Made by a program: the position numbers and the translations under genes
Notes under the pieces: model-generated
Database searches by the model: none
Told to the model about the DNA's origin: nothing
What the model saw: the letters and a program-made list of their open reading frames with translations, nothing else
DNA from: a virus
DNA length: 21,031 nt
Virus record (IMG/VR): IMGVR_UViG_3300012005_000062
Coordinates: 1 to 21,031 of that record
Reading direction: 5' to 3' (one strand)
In this document: piece after piece, positions 1-7,551 of the stretch
Layout of the letters: every line of letters starts with the position of its first letter
Position numbering within the stretch: position 1 is the stretch's first letter

Positions 1-1652
1 GCGGCCGCCGTTGCCCTAGTTTCGGCAGTATTACGAACCGCAGCTTCCTGAGCCATTTTAAGTTTAGTTGGGATAGTTTTGTCTACTAATGAGGTCTTGG
101 GAATATCCTTAACCTTTAAGCCTAGTGCGGCTGCCATTTCTGCTTGGGTGGGTTGTTTAGCTAATGGTGCAACAGTCTTCTTCACCAGCGGTGTTCCTAC
201 TATGGGCTTAGGTAGGTCTGCTGGGGTCTTACCTACTTGTGGGGCTGAACCTGTTGGCTTATACACAAACTCACCATCTGCATATCCAGTTGCGTTATCG
301 GCTGTATATCTAATATCGCCAGCATTCACTTTTTGAGTTAGTATTTTTGAGCCGTCTTTATGTTGTCTTGCGAATACTCGTGCCTGTTCTCTATCGTGAG
401 TTACCCAGTCACCAGCAGTAATCTTACCCTTAGCATTTTCTGGTACGCCTCTATATATAGTTATTTTACTATCTGGTGCAACATTAAACTTCTCTGCATA
501 AGATTGGCCAGTAGCCTGCTCCACCCGTAACTTACGGTTCTGCTCAAGTAAAGTCGGGTTATAGTCATAGATGTTAGTCGGTGTCTTACCTACTTGTGTA
601 GGGGTTACTAGCTTAGTAGTGGGAGGCTTAATCGGTTCAGTTGAGGCATGAACGGTAGTAGCAGGAAGATGATCGGCTGCATTTCTTGCTGTATCTTTCG
701 CGGCGGCTCCAACGACTCGCCCGCCTGCACCAGCTAACGGTATCGCGCCGTGAGCCAGACCAAGAGCAGGAGCGGTAGCTAACCCAAGGGCGGCGTTCTG
801 TAAAACGTGCATCGGGTTGGTATCGCCCGAAGCCAGCGTTCCGGCGGCTCCGTAGCCCGTGGTAATTGGAGCGGAAGTTAGGGTTGTTTTGATCGTATTG
901 CCAACGGCTTTTTTAAGTACTTGACTGCCAATTCCAGCCGTGGCCTTAGTAGCGGCAGTTTCGGCTAGTTTTGCTATTGCGCCGCCCTTGCCTAGAGTCA
1001 GGGCATTAAGAGCGTCTATACCTGCCGTACCGAGAGCATTAAGTACAGGCATACCCGCGTAAGGATTCTGACCTTGAGCAAGCTGACCGCCACGCGCTAG
1101 AGTCTGGGCGGGGGATTGAATTAGCGAGCCAGCAGCATTAGCGACGTTTCCGATAACAGGCAGACTAAAGTTATTATCCAGCCTGTTGATGGCGGCAGTC
1201 GCCTTACCCGTGTTCTTATCGACCGCGTTGCCTGCGACCTGAGCCACTTTACCCGCTGTGTTGTAAACTTGACCCATTGGGTTTATTGCAGGGTTATTTA
1301 GGGGATTAAGACGATTCCAGTCTAGCGGTTGCGGTGCTTGGTTCGGCTGGACAGGTGCAGGCATACGAACGGGGGAGCTATTGAAACCTGTCGCTTGGTT
1401 TATCGCTTGAATGATTGGCATACGAAACTGTGGTACTTGGATTGGGCGCTGCGCGACTTGTGGAGCCTGCTGTGGCTGTCGTGGAGCTTGCTGACGCTGT
1501 TGTGGACGTTGAGGTGGGTTGGGGTGGGTAAATTGACCTACTGCGTTACCGACGTTCTGCTCGACGTTGTGAACTGCACCACCAAAGGCATTGCTGACCG
1601 CATTAGCTGCGCCGCCAATTTCGTTACTGAGCCAGCTAAGTAGCGAGGCCAA
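1..1652 (-). CDS. Virion-type protein with ADP-ribosyltransferase-like domain, partial (C-terminus off window)
   Basis: An uninterrupted minus-strand frame of 550 codons enters from the left edge, so the C-terminus is missing. The start is a TTG at 1652-1650, five bases after an AGGAGG Shine-Dalgarno that overlaps the TAG stop of the gene before it. The N-terminus is amphipathic and Gly/Ala/Asn-rich. A Pro/Gln-rich stretch follows (about residues 45-85), then Gly/Ala-rich hydrophobic segments around 200-330. Residues about 395-465 resemble the R-S-E type ADP-ribosyltransferase fold: IYRGVP with Arg401, GDWVTH with Thr418 at the usual STS position, and GEFVY with Glu461. Domains like this occur in phage head or injected proteins and modify host proteins using NAD+. 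The position at the end of the structural operon fits a minor virion or injected protein. The domain call is by motif only and activity is inferred. Confidence 0.7.
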   Translation of the reverse strand, partial: MASLLSWLSNEIGGAANAVSNAFGGAVHNVEQNVGNAVGQFTHPNPPQRPQQRQQAPRQPQQAPQVAQRPIQVPQFRMPIIQAINQATGFNSSPVRMPAPVQPNQAPQPLDWNRLNPLNNPAINPMGQVYNTAGKVAQVAGNAVDKNTGKATAAINRLDNNFSLPVIGNVANAAGSLIQSPAQTLARGGQLAQGQNPYAGMPVLNALGTAGIDALNALTLGKGGAIAKLAETAATKATAGIGSQVLKKAVGNTIKTTLTSAPITTGYGAAGTLASGDTNPMHVLQNAALGLATAPALGLAHGAIPLAGAGGRVVGAAAKDTARNAADHLPATTVHASTEPIKPPTTKLVTPTQVGKTPTNIYDYNPTLLEQNRKLRVEQATGQSYAEKFNVAPDSKITIYRGVPENAKGKITAGDWVTHDREQARVFARQHKDGSKILTQKVNAGDIRYTADNATGYADGEFVYKPTGSAPQVGKTPADLPKPIVGTPLVKKTVAPLAKQPTQAEMAAALGLKVKDIPKTSLVDKTIPTKLKMAQEAAVRNTAETRATAA

Positions 1653-1661
1653 ACTAGCCTC

Positions 1662-2645
1662 CTATGCTATACCGTTTAGTTGCTTCTGTTTGTCCTGTCC
1701 GAATAGACCGTAGAACGGGCCAGTCTGCTGTTGTGCTGCTGGGCCGACATTACCGCCGATAGCTGGGCCTTGTGCCTGATCGTAGGAATACTTCGCAAGA
1801 TCAGGGGCTTTAACAGCGACCGACTGCGGGGTAAAGGTCGGGTTCAAACCAAGCTGGGTCATAGCGTTTAAGAGCGCCTGTATCTGTGGTTGGTTGTTCA
1901 CGGCGTCACTGCGCTGACCAAGCAGACTCGCTCGGCTGTTATCAATACCAGACTGTAAGTCCTGCGTCTTCTGTTGCTTATCTTGAGCAAGAGTGCCAAA
2001 GGAGTTCCGATAACCAGTATCTGAGGCAACTTGGTTCTGGTCGAGGGCGTTCATGTTCTGGCCGTAGATGTCCTGTACCTGCGAACGCTGGATGTTACCC
2101 TGTTGGGCGGCGGCAAACGGAGCGAGGATACTGGCGGCTGAGGAGTTACCTGCCCCATGAGAGCCGAGCAAGCGCTGTAAACCTTGGTTCTGGTTGCGGA
2201 CACTGGAGCCGATGTTGTCACGCGCGGTCTGGTTACTGGTCATAGTCTGGTTACGGGAGTTAGTGATACCTTGGTTAGCTGCCCCCTGATCGCCCGTAAG
2301 ACGAGCAAAGGCTGAGTTATATGAGTTCATTATGTTCTGGTTGCCGACATCCTGCTGACCTGGGATACGACCGAGGGCGGCATTTATTGCGGAGTCATTG
2401 GCGGAGGAGATAGCAGCTGCCTGAGAAGCCTGTCGTTGGGCGGCTGTGGGGGCAGTATTAGAATTAACATAGATTGGAGGAGGAGCTTGAGTAGAATCAG
2501 CTGCGCCGTATACACTAGAAGTACCCTCATAAAGACCGATAGGATTAGTATTGTAAGGAGCTGGATTAGCGGGATTAAAACCAGCAGGAGGTTGATAGGC
2601 TCCTGTAGCTTTATTGATATTACTTAATTGGGTGAGTGTATCCAT
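1662..2645 (-). CDS. Gln/Asn/Ala-rich putative virion protein
   Basis: This gene encodes 327 residues that I cannot assign to a named family. The N-terminal 75 residues are rich in Pro, Asn and Tyr. Residues about 75-245 are very rich in Gln, Asn, Ala and Ser with many short polar repeats (NQG, NSR, NQN) and should be mostly helical. The C-terminus is Gly/Pro/Gln-rich. Such composition is common in phage internal or injected proteins. It sits between the fibre module and the ADP-ribosyltransferase-domain gene, and its TAG stop lies within that gene's ribosome-binding site, so the two are translationally linked. An AAAGGT Shine-Dalgarno precedes ATG 2645, and a candidate promoter lies just upstream at 2667-2695. 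The structural role is inferred from position and composition. Confidence 0.75.
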   Translation of the reverse strand: MDTLTQLSNINKATGAYQPPAGFNPANPAPYNTNPIGLYEGTSSVYGAADSTQAPPPIYVNSNTAPTAAQRQASQAAAISSANDSAINAALGRIPGQQDVGNQNIMNSYNSAFARLTGDQGAANQGITNSRNQTMTSNQTARDNIGSSVRNQNQGLQRLLGSHGAGNSSAASILAPFAAAQQGNIQRSQVQDIYGQNMNALDQNQVASDTGYRNSFGTLAQDKQQKTQDLQSGIDNSRASLLGQRSDAVNNQPQIQALLNAMTQLGLNPTFTPQSVAVKAPDLAKYSYDQAQGPAIGGNVGPAAQQQTGPFYGLFGQDKQKQLNGIA

Positions 2646-2666
2646 TAAAATACCTTTATTTACTCT

Positions 2667-2695
2667 ATTATGAATTAAATCTTTATGTTTCGCAA
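2667..2695 (-). promoter_or_regulatory. Candidate sigma70-type promoter
   Basis: On the minus strand TTGCGA (2695-2690) and CATAAT (2672-2667) are separated by 17 bases, 21 bases before the ATG at 2645. They lie in an AT-rich 124-base gap (2646-2769), the largest between minus-strand genes downstream of the scaffold. I see no clear terminator in that gap. Confidence 0.35.
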
Positions 2696-2769
2696 ACTAT
2701 TATTTCAGTAGCTATTGACTTAATAATAATACTAATGATTAACAGTAGCAACTATAGAATTAGAGTAAG

Positions 2770-4197
2770 TTAAGCCGTCACGCCCTTAATAACCGCAAAG
2801 CGTAGCGGGGTGGCTTCCGTGATACTGGCCGCTGTGATATTGCGAACTATAATGGTACACGAACCTGCGGCCGGTACGACTGAGAAGTTCCACGCCCCGC
2901 CATTGGTAGCGCTGATGTGGTAGACGATGACGGTATCGGTAGCGGCGATAAAGGTATTAGTCAGCACGAACGATGATGTAGCCTGAGTAAGGACGGCAGC
3001 GCTGAACATCGTTATATTACCGCAAAGCTTACTTAGGGTTACACCTGTAGCCCGTGATGTAGCTTGAATGACTGTACCGCCTGCACCTGTGGTGTAACCG
3101 AAGCCCCCGCCCGATGAGAGCTGGGAGCCGGTAGTCGTCAGACTGGTTCCAGTTGCTGCCCCTAAAGCAGGAGTAACCAGAGCTTGTCCAGCAGGAAAAA
3201 CGACTGTCCCTGTAAAGGTTGGACTGTTTAGATTGGACTTGAGATTTAACGCCGTTTGTCCTGCGGTTGAGATTGGCTTCCCCGAATCCGCCGTATTATC
3301 TACACTTCCCAAACCCACGTCAGCCTTAACTAAGATTAAATCTGTTTTGAGGGTAGCTATCGGAACATCTGCTGGGGTGGCCGTACCAGCCGTGGTGTTG
3401 CCCTTGTAAGTCTTGGTCAGCATCGTTGCGAGGGTGGCGTTGGCGATAGCTGACTGGTCGCCAGTGTTAGTCCCGGATAGGCTAGCTAGCTTGATTTTCT
3501 CGGCATCTGTAGCGTAGTTATCATCTACACCGAGAGGTGGTGCAAAGTTAATATTATCTCCGGTATTAGTACCTGAAATAGTCGGCTTATTTAGTATCTG
3601 CGAGTCTCCTGCACTAGAGTTCCAGTCAGCATTTACATTTACTTCTGCCCCAGCAGGTGCATGAGCAGAGGCAATATGGGTCTGAATATTAGCATTTCCC
3701 GCTTCTTTACCGTTCCAAGTTCCCTTTTCGGTATCAGTTACAAATCTATTGCTTACGTCTTGGGTTATTACGGACGGGGCGTGATTAGCAGGATGGGTGT
3801 AGTTATTAGCCCCGGCCGCTATTCCTGATAATTTAGTTTGTTCAACGGTGGTGTAATCATTAGTTGAAAGCCCTTTGCCAGCGATTACATTTACTTTACC
3901 TGACAGGTCTTGATTATCAGAACCAGGAGCATGAGAATTGGTAGCCAGCCCATCGTAGACACCTTTAAGAGTATTGGTTAAATGAACATTCGTAGCCCCA
4001 GTAGTTATGTCGTCAAGCGTCCCCGTGAAACTCCCGCCGCTGGCGGTTAAATCAACCAGCGTACTGTTAATACGAACAAATGCCTTTTCGTTCTCTTTAC
4101 AAATAATTCTTATTCCATTGGGGATGTTAGTCAGAGTATTAAACTCCGCTATAGTGTCGCAAATTATTATTTCTTGGGGTGTTGTTTTGATTATCAT
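2770..4197 (-). CDS. Tail fibre or spike protein
   Basis: The 475-residue product is built of motifs typical of trimeric phage fibres. The N-terminal 40 residues look like an attachment region. After that come repeats of the kinds TKLSGIAAGANNYTHPA, FVTDTEKGTWN and GTNTGD (twice), then GLGSVDNTAD, KPISTAGQTALNLKSN and SPTFTGTV. The last 120 residues (GYTTGAGGTV, then GVTLSKLCGNITM, ending FAVIKGVTA) match a C-terminal domain that recurs in phage fibre and receptor-binding proteins. The start ATG at 4197 overlaps the TGA of the preceding fibre gene by four bases, so the two are probably made in fixed ratio. It should bind the host surface, but no receptor can be inferred. Confidence 0.85.
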   Translation of the reverse strand: MIIKTTPQEIIICDTIAEFNTLTNIPNGIRIICKENEKAFVRINSTLVDLTASGGSFTGTLDDITTGATNVHLTNTLKGVYDGLATNSHAPGSDNQDLSGKVNVIAGKGLSTNDYTTVEQTKLSGIAAGANNYTHPANHAPSVITQDVSNRFVTDTEKGTWNGKEAGNANIQTHIASAHAPAGAEVNVNADWNSSAGDSQILNKPTISGTNTGDNINFAPPLGVDDNYATDAEKIKLASLSGTNTGDQSAIANATLATMLTKTYKGNTTAGTATPADVPIATLKTDLILVKADVGLGSVDNTADSGKPISTAGQTALNLKSNLNSPTFTGTVVFPAGQALVTPALGAATGTSLTTTGSQLSSGGGFGYTTGAGGTVIQATSRATGVTLSKLCGNITMFSAAVLTQATSSFVLTNTFIAATDTVIVYHISATNGGAWNFSVVPAAGSCTIIVRNITAASITEATPLRFAVIKGVTA

Positions 4198-5384
4198 AGT
4201 AACCTTTCTGCCGAAATAAATAACGCATACTGACTTGTGCCTATTATACCAACCAAAGTTGTAGAGTATTGAATTGACCCTGTTCCGAGTACCCTAATAT
4301 ACAAATTTCCAGATGTTCTGCCTACAGCAGTCAAAGGAAGGGCGACGGATGAGGTCGTGGTGGCTCCTGCGTCATCTGTCCAACCAATAGTCACCATGAT
4401 AGTCCCCGCAGTTATATCGGCGGTAGTATCTTCAAGATAATAGGAAACTCGGTACAGTCCTGCGGTATTAGTTCCCGTTATATTGGTACTCCCAATAGCA
4501 GCAACTTTAGCAGTGAGTTGGATGTTTGTGATAATCTGGTCGCCAGTGTTGGTGCCTGAAAGATTAGAACCAGTGATAGCACCTGTTACTCCGAGTGTGC
4601 CGTCTATGAGAGCATTGTTATCTCCAGCATCACTATCTCCACCGACATGAAGTCCACCGTTTATTGAAAGTTTAGACAACGGCCCCGTCGTCCCGATGCC
4701 GACGTTGCCGCCGACTGTGATTCTAACCTTACTGCTTGCGCCTGTGCCATCAACATTTGTCGTTCCTGTAAGGAAGTTGAACCCATTATCCCCAGAGAAC
4801 AAGTCAAAGCCAGTATTCCCACTTATTCCCATTCCATATACTGAGGCACTGGGATTATTATACAAAGCTAATTTATTTATTACATTTCCGCTTGGAGCAT
4901 ATTTTAAGATACTCGTTATTATATCTGGCAAAGCAGATGACGAACCTATTTCTAACTTTCCCCCCGGGTTCGTCGTCCCGATGCCGACGTTGCCGCTATT
5001 GTAATAAAGATAAGGTGAGGCAGTGACCCATTGGCTTGAGACTAGACTTGAATAAAGCGAGTTAGCCGAGTTATCACCTGTATTCATACCAGTAATAGCA
5101 TCTAACTTAGTTCGGTCTGCCCCTGTAGCGAGGGTGATGGCAGTATCGGCAGCTCCTGCTGTATCAGCTTTAGCGTGAAGACCAAGTTTAGCATCGAGGG
5201 CAGTTTGTTGGGCGGTTGACACGGGTTTGGCAGTATCGGCCGTGTTATCAACGTTTACCAGTCCGACGTCGGTACTGGTCAGAACGACTGCACCAGTACG
5301 GGTGTTGACGCTATCGACTGCGCCAGCCCCGCCCGATCCCGCCGAGTCGAGCTTCTTGGTAAACGGGTTTAGAACGTAAACCAT
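4194..5384 (-). CDS. Tail fibre protein, paralogous repeats with next gene
   Basis: This 396-residue fibre protein begins MVYVLNPFTKKLDS, followed by the fibre motif VNTRTGAVVLTSTDVGL and then VDNTADTAKPVSTAQQTALDAK. That last stretch is closely related to a segment of the downstream fibre gene. Two copies of the NVGIGTT motif (around 4700 and 4985) are encoded by an identical 26-base DNA repeat. GMNTGD and GTNTGD motifs are also present. The C-terminal 100 residues (from about VAAIGSTNITG) look like a beta-sandwich tip domain. The ATG follows directly on the TAG of the gene before it, and the stop overlaps the next start as ATGA. It is likely a distal fibre or base part working with its neighbour. 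Confidence 0.85.
   Translation of the reverse strand: MVYVLNPFTKKLDSAGSGGAGAVDSVNTRTGAVVLTSTDVGLVNVDNTADTAKPVSTAQQTALDAKLGLHAKADTAGAADTAITLATGADRTKLDAITGMNTGDNSANSLYSSLVSSQWVTASPYLYYNSGNVGIGTTNPGGKLEIGSSSALPDIITSILKYAPSGNVINKLALYNNPSASVYGMGISGNTGFDLFSGDNGFNFLTGTTNVDGTGASSKVRITVGGNVGIGTTGPLSKLSINGGLHVGGDSDAGDNNALIDGTLGVTGAITGSNLSGTNTGDQIITNIQLTAKVAAIGSTNITGTNTAGLYRVSYYLEDTTADITAGTIMVTIGWTDDAGATTTSSVALPLTAVGRTSGNLYIRVLGTGSIQYSTTLVGIIGTSQYALFISAERLL
4686..4711. repeat. 26-base direct repeat in fibre gene (second copy 4971-4996)
   Basis: Both places carry the same 26 bases, beginning CGTCGTCCCGATGCCGACG on the plus strand. They are 285 bases apart in the same frame and each encodes the VGIGTT fibre motif. 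Confidence 0.9.
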
Positions 5385-6131
5385 CTAGGTACTCCATACG
5401 GTATAAGTTAGCCCCACCCGTCCCGTAAAGGCGGCAGAATAGCCAGTATTCCCTGCCGTAAAACGAATAGTCTTGGGACTAGTTGAGGTATCGAATTTCT
5501 GGATATACCAGTGACCCTGCACATCGGTATAGCCGAAGTATTGGACGGCTCCGGCATCATCAATGTCGGCGGGCAAGTAGCGCACAAACGGGTCTGTTGG
5601 AGTAGCTCCGGCGACGGGGAATGTCAGGTCATTGATAGCTTGGGTCGTAGCGTTAGCGGCCTTGGTAACAGCACTCAGGTCGATGGCTTTGGGTTCAGGT
5701 ATAGTGGGGAACTTAATAGCCTTGATAGCTTGCTCGACCCTGTCCGTAGCGGTTAACAAAGGGGACAGATTAGGAGCGTCCACCTTGACATTGGGAGCGG
5801 GTATATCAATCTTGTTATCGAGCTTTAACTCCTTAACCGTCTGTTGCAGGAGTTTGATCGCATCGGCTAGAGGTTTAGTAACCTCGCCTAAATTAGTCAC
5901 GCTGACGCTCTCTAACGGCTCAGGGGTAATGGGCATCTTAATAGCGGCAGGGATAGCCTTTAGCGCGGGGATAAGAGCAGCGATGGCCTTGATTACAGCC
6001 GTATCGTCATCGGTCTTGTTCTTAACCGTATCATCGAGTTTTTGAATAGCCAGAAGAATCGGGTCGGGGGCGACCTCTTGAATCTTAGAAGCGTACTCCA
6101 GTAGTGATTGGATAGCGCGTTGCTGATCCAT
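5385..6131 (-). CDS. Putative fibre/baseplate-associated protein
   Basis: This gene encodes 248 residues. Residues 1-60 and about 75-110 are helical with heptad-like patterns (AIQSLLEYASKI, LQQTVKELKLD), suggesting a coiled-coil oligomer. A middle section is Pro/Ile/Val-rich (IDIPAPNVKVDAPN). The C-terminal 75 residues form a beta-rich domain (YFGYTDVQGHWYIQKFD, ending GRVGLTYTVWST) of a type found in phage and metagenomic fibre-region proteins. It lies directly between a small virion protein, with one base between stop and start, and the first fibre gene, with no gap. I cannot give a precise function. A linker or base part of the fibre complex is the best inference. Confidence 0.7.
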   Translation of the reverse strand: MDQQRAIQSLLEYASKIQEVAPDPILLAIQKLDDTVKNKTDDDTAVIKAIAALIPALKAIPAAIKMPITPEPLESVSVTNLGEVTKPLADAIKLLQQTVKELKLDNKIDIPAPNVKVDAPNLSPLLTATDRVEQAIKAIKFPTIPEPKAIDLSAVTKAANATTQAINDLTFPVAGATPTDPFVRYLPADIDDAGAVQYFGYTDVQGHWYIQKFDTSTSPKTIRFTAGNTGYSAAFTGRVGLTYTVWST

Positions 6132-6132
6132 A

Positions 6133-6504
6133 CTAACCCGTAAAACTATATCCGAGGGAGTAAACGGCCGGATTCGCGTTGTTGGCGGTTACTACGAATT
6201 GTAGGGTATAGGGCAGATAGTCTTGGGCGATGGCGTTGGCAATAGATGCAATTGACGAACCTACCTTATAGCGGTTAGTCGTGTTAGTTATGACTGCTGC
6301 ACCCGACAGAATTAGGAAGTACTTACCTGAAGCTGTGTCTTTGCCGTTAATCGTCAGGGTCACCGAACCTGTACCAACAGTCGTCATATCAAGTACGACG
6401 TTCAAGAATGACGCCCCGTTAGTAACAATATCAGGCAGGGTTTGAGTAGTCGTGCGGGAGGCAGAGGCGAGGGCGTTTCCTTGATCGGCTTGTGTGCGGC
6501 TCAT
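6133..6504 (-). CDS. Small beta-rich virion protein
   Basis: The 123-residue product starts MSRTQADQGNA. The rest follows a pattern seen in many phage structural proteins: NGASFLNVVLDMT near residues 29-41, SVTLTINGKD, SGKYFLILSGAAV, and a final LQFVVTANNANPAVYSLGYS. It is predicted to be a compact beta domain. An AAGGAAA Shine-Dalgarno lies eight bases before ATG 6504. It is the first gene after the terminator at 6556-6586, so it opens the fibre module, which runs with almost no gaps to 2770. No specific role (head, neck or fibre) can be fixed from the sequence. Confidence 0.75.
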   Translation of the reverse strand: MSRTQADQGNALASASRTTTQTLPDIVTNGASFLNVVLDMTTVGTGSVTLTINGKDTASGKYFLILSGAAVITNTTNRYKVGSSIASIANAIAQDYLPYTLQFVVTANNANPAVYSLGYSFTG

Positions 6505-6555
6505 ATAATAGTTTCCTTATTTAAGATAATAATACAATACTAATGCTATAGATAC

Positions 6556-6586
6556 AAAAAAGGCAGCTCCTTTAACAGAAGCTGCC
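6556..6586 (-). terminator. Rho-independent terminator
   Basis: On the minus strand GGCAGCTTC and GGAGCTGCC pair as a nine-base stem (one T:G pair) with a seven-base loop, followed at once by TTTTTT (6561-6556). It lies 16 bases after the stop of the 75-residue gene and separates the capsid transcript from the fibre genes. Confidence 0.9.
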
Positions 6587-6602
6587 AATCTTGCGCTAAA
6601 TA

Positions 6603-6830
6603 CTAGCAGGCTTTGCCGCCATTCTGGATAGTACCAGCGGACGAACTGTGGCGGTGAGCCACTTGGTCGTGTCCGTGGGTCGTACCCAGAGTCACGCCAT
6701 TACCAGTGTGCATCTTGCCCGAAGACTTCGTAGTGAACGAACCTTTGAGCTGGGCTACCTGAGCGTGACCTTTCATGCCGAGCTTGCCGGCAGCAGGCTT
6801 AGAACCTCCTGCTACGTTGGAAGTTGCCAT
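6603..6830 (-). CDS. Small Gly/Lys/His-rich protein of unknown function
   Basis: The 75-residue product belongs to no family I recognise. It is rich in Gly, Ser, Lys and His, lacks a hydrophobic core, and has a histidine cluster (HGHDQVAHRH, about residues 52-61) and a C-terminal Cys. An AAAGGAG Shine-Dalgarno lies seven bases before ATG 6830. It is the last gene before the terminator at 6556-6586, so it is probably expressed abundantly with the capsid. A small virion protein or capsid accessory is possible. Metal binding by the histidine cluster is a guess. Confidence 0.7.
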   Translation of the reverse strand: MATSNVAGGSKPAAGKLGMKGHAQVAQLKGSFTTKSSGKMHTGNGVTLGTTHGHDQVAHRHSSSAGTIQNGGKAC

Positions 6831-6852
6831 AATAGACTCCTTTCGTTAGTTA

Positions 6853-7275
6853 CTACGCAGTACGGGCCCAAGTACCAATGAGGTTCGAAATAACCCAAGC
6901 TACGGCCGAGTTAACACCCGTACCCTTAAGCTGGATTTCGTCACCCACAGACGAGGTCGCTTTGGTATTGTTCATGCCCTTAGAGGCAGCCGCGGTAATC
7001 GCAGCACCCGTAAAGCCGTCAGTGCCGGTTGGCATGGTCAGGACTAGGGCAGTACCGTTCGAGCCAGTTCCGACAGCTGCGCCAGTAGTAGCTACGCCAC
7101 CGTTACGGATGATGTAGTGAAGACCAACGACAGTAGCCGGTAGGGTCACAGTTACGTTGTCAGCAATGACGTTTTGGACTAGACCTGAGTCAGCCGCAAC
7201 AAGAGTCTTGTTAGCGTTGACGTCGATCCAAGAGCGGCCGTCAGTGCCGCGGTAAACAGTTGTACTTAAAGCCAT
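6853..7275 (-). CDS. Small virion protein, possible head decoration
   Basis: This gene encodes 140 residues, beta-rich, with the sequence ADSGLVQNVIADNVTVTLPA near residues 28-47, then HYIIRNGGV and a C-terminal AVAWVISNLIGTW. The pattern is one I associate with small structural proteins in phage capsid operons. It lies between a 78-residue Lys/Val-rich protein and the 75-residue His-rich protein, downstream of the major capsid gene, which is where decoration or cement proteins usually lie. An AAGGAG Shine-Dalgarno stands eight bases before ATG 7275. The decoration role is inferred from position only. Confidence 0.7.
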   Translation of the reverse strand: MALSTTVYRGTDGRSWIDVNANKTLVAADSGLVQNVIADNVTVTLPATVVGLHYIIRNGGVATTGAAVGTGSNGTALVLTMPTGTDGFTGAAITAAASKGMNNTKATSSVGDEIQLKGTGVNSAVAWVISNLIGTWARTA

Positions 7276-7292
7276 TTGATTGACTCCTTAAA

Positions 7293-7529
7293 TTATTTTT
7301 TAGTTAGATCGTGCTTAGAGCCGGGAGCAGCTACTTTTTTAGAGTCGGGAACAGCTACTTTGACCTCAGGAACAGCTACTTTGACCTCAGGAACTAACTG
7401 CCAGCCTAGTTTTACTAGCGCATCAGCTCCGGCAGCGTGAACCACAGTTGATTCACCGCCGCTCTCAGGATCGCGGTACGTCCCTGGTTGATTGATTTTA
7501 CCTGTATTTGCTTCATCTCCGAATGCCAT
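7293..7529 (-). CDS. Small protein with VPEVKVA tandem repeat
   Basis: The 78-residue product has an N-terminal half (residues 1-47) containing NQPGTYRDPESGGE and a short helix ALVKLGWQLV. Next come two exact heptapeptides VPEVKVA and a degenerate third, VPDSKKVA, then a basic tail ending DLTKK. The heptapeptides are encoded by a perfect 21-base tandem repeat, so the C-terminal part probably varies in length between relatives. It sits directly after the major capsid gene with its own AGGAG Shine-Dalgarno before ATG 7529. The function is unknown. The Pro/Val/Lys repeat would be an extended linker or a flexible surface tail. Confidence 0.7.
   Translation of the reverse strand: MAFGDEANTGKINQPGTYRDPESGGESTVVHAAGADALVKLGWQLVPEVKVAVPEVKVAVPDSKKVAAPGSKHDLTKK
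7349..7390. repeat. 21-base perfect tandem repeat, two copies
   Basis: The unit starting GAACAGCTACTTTGACCTCA occurs at 7349-7369 and 7370-7390 without mismatch, and a diverged third copy lies at about 7325-7348. It is in frame and encodes VPEVKVA on the minus strand. Confidence 0.95.
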
Positions 7530-7551
7530 TTGCTTACTCCTATTCTAATTA

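Noticed and set aside
1-8. NotI site GCGGCCGC exactly at the window edge, hinting at a cloned insert
   Set aside because: The eight bases are in frame with the Ala-rich protein that runs off the edge, so a natural coding origin is enough.
1329-1643. 104-residue plus-strand frame opposite the virion protein
   Set aside because: It lies wholly opposite a 550-codon frame with a good start and has Trp/Leu-rich antisense composition.
7349-7390. Short CRISPR-like repeats
   Set aside because: The copies are tandem without spacers and lie in frame inside a gene.
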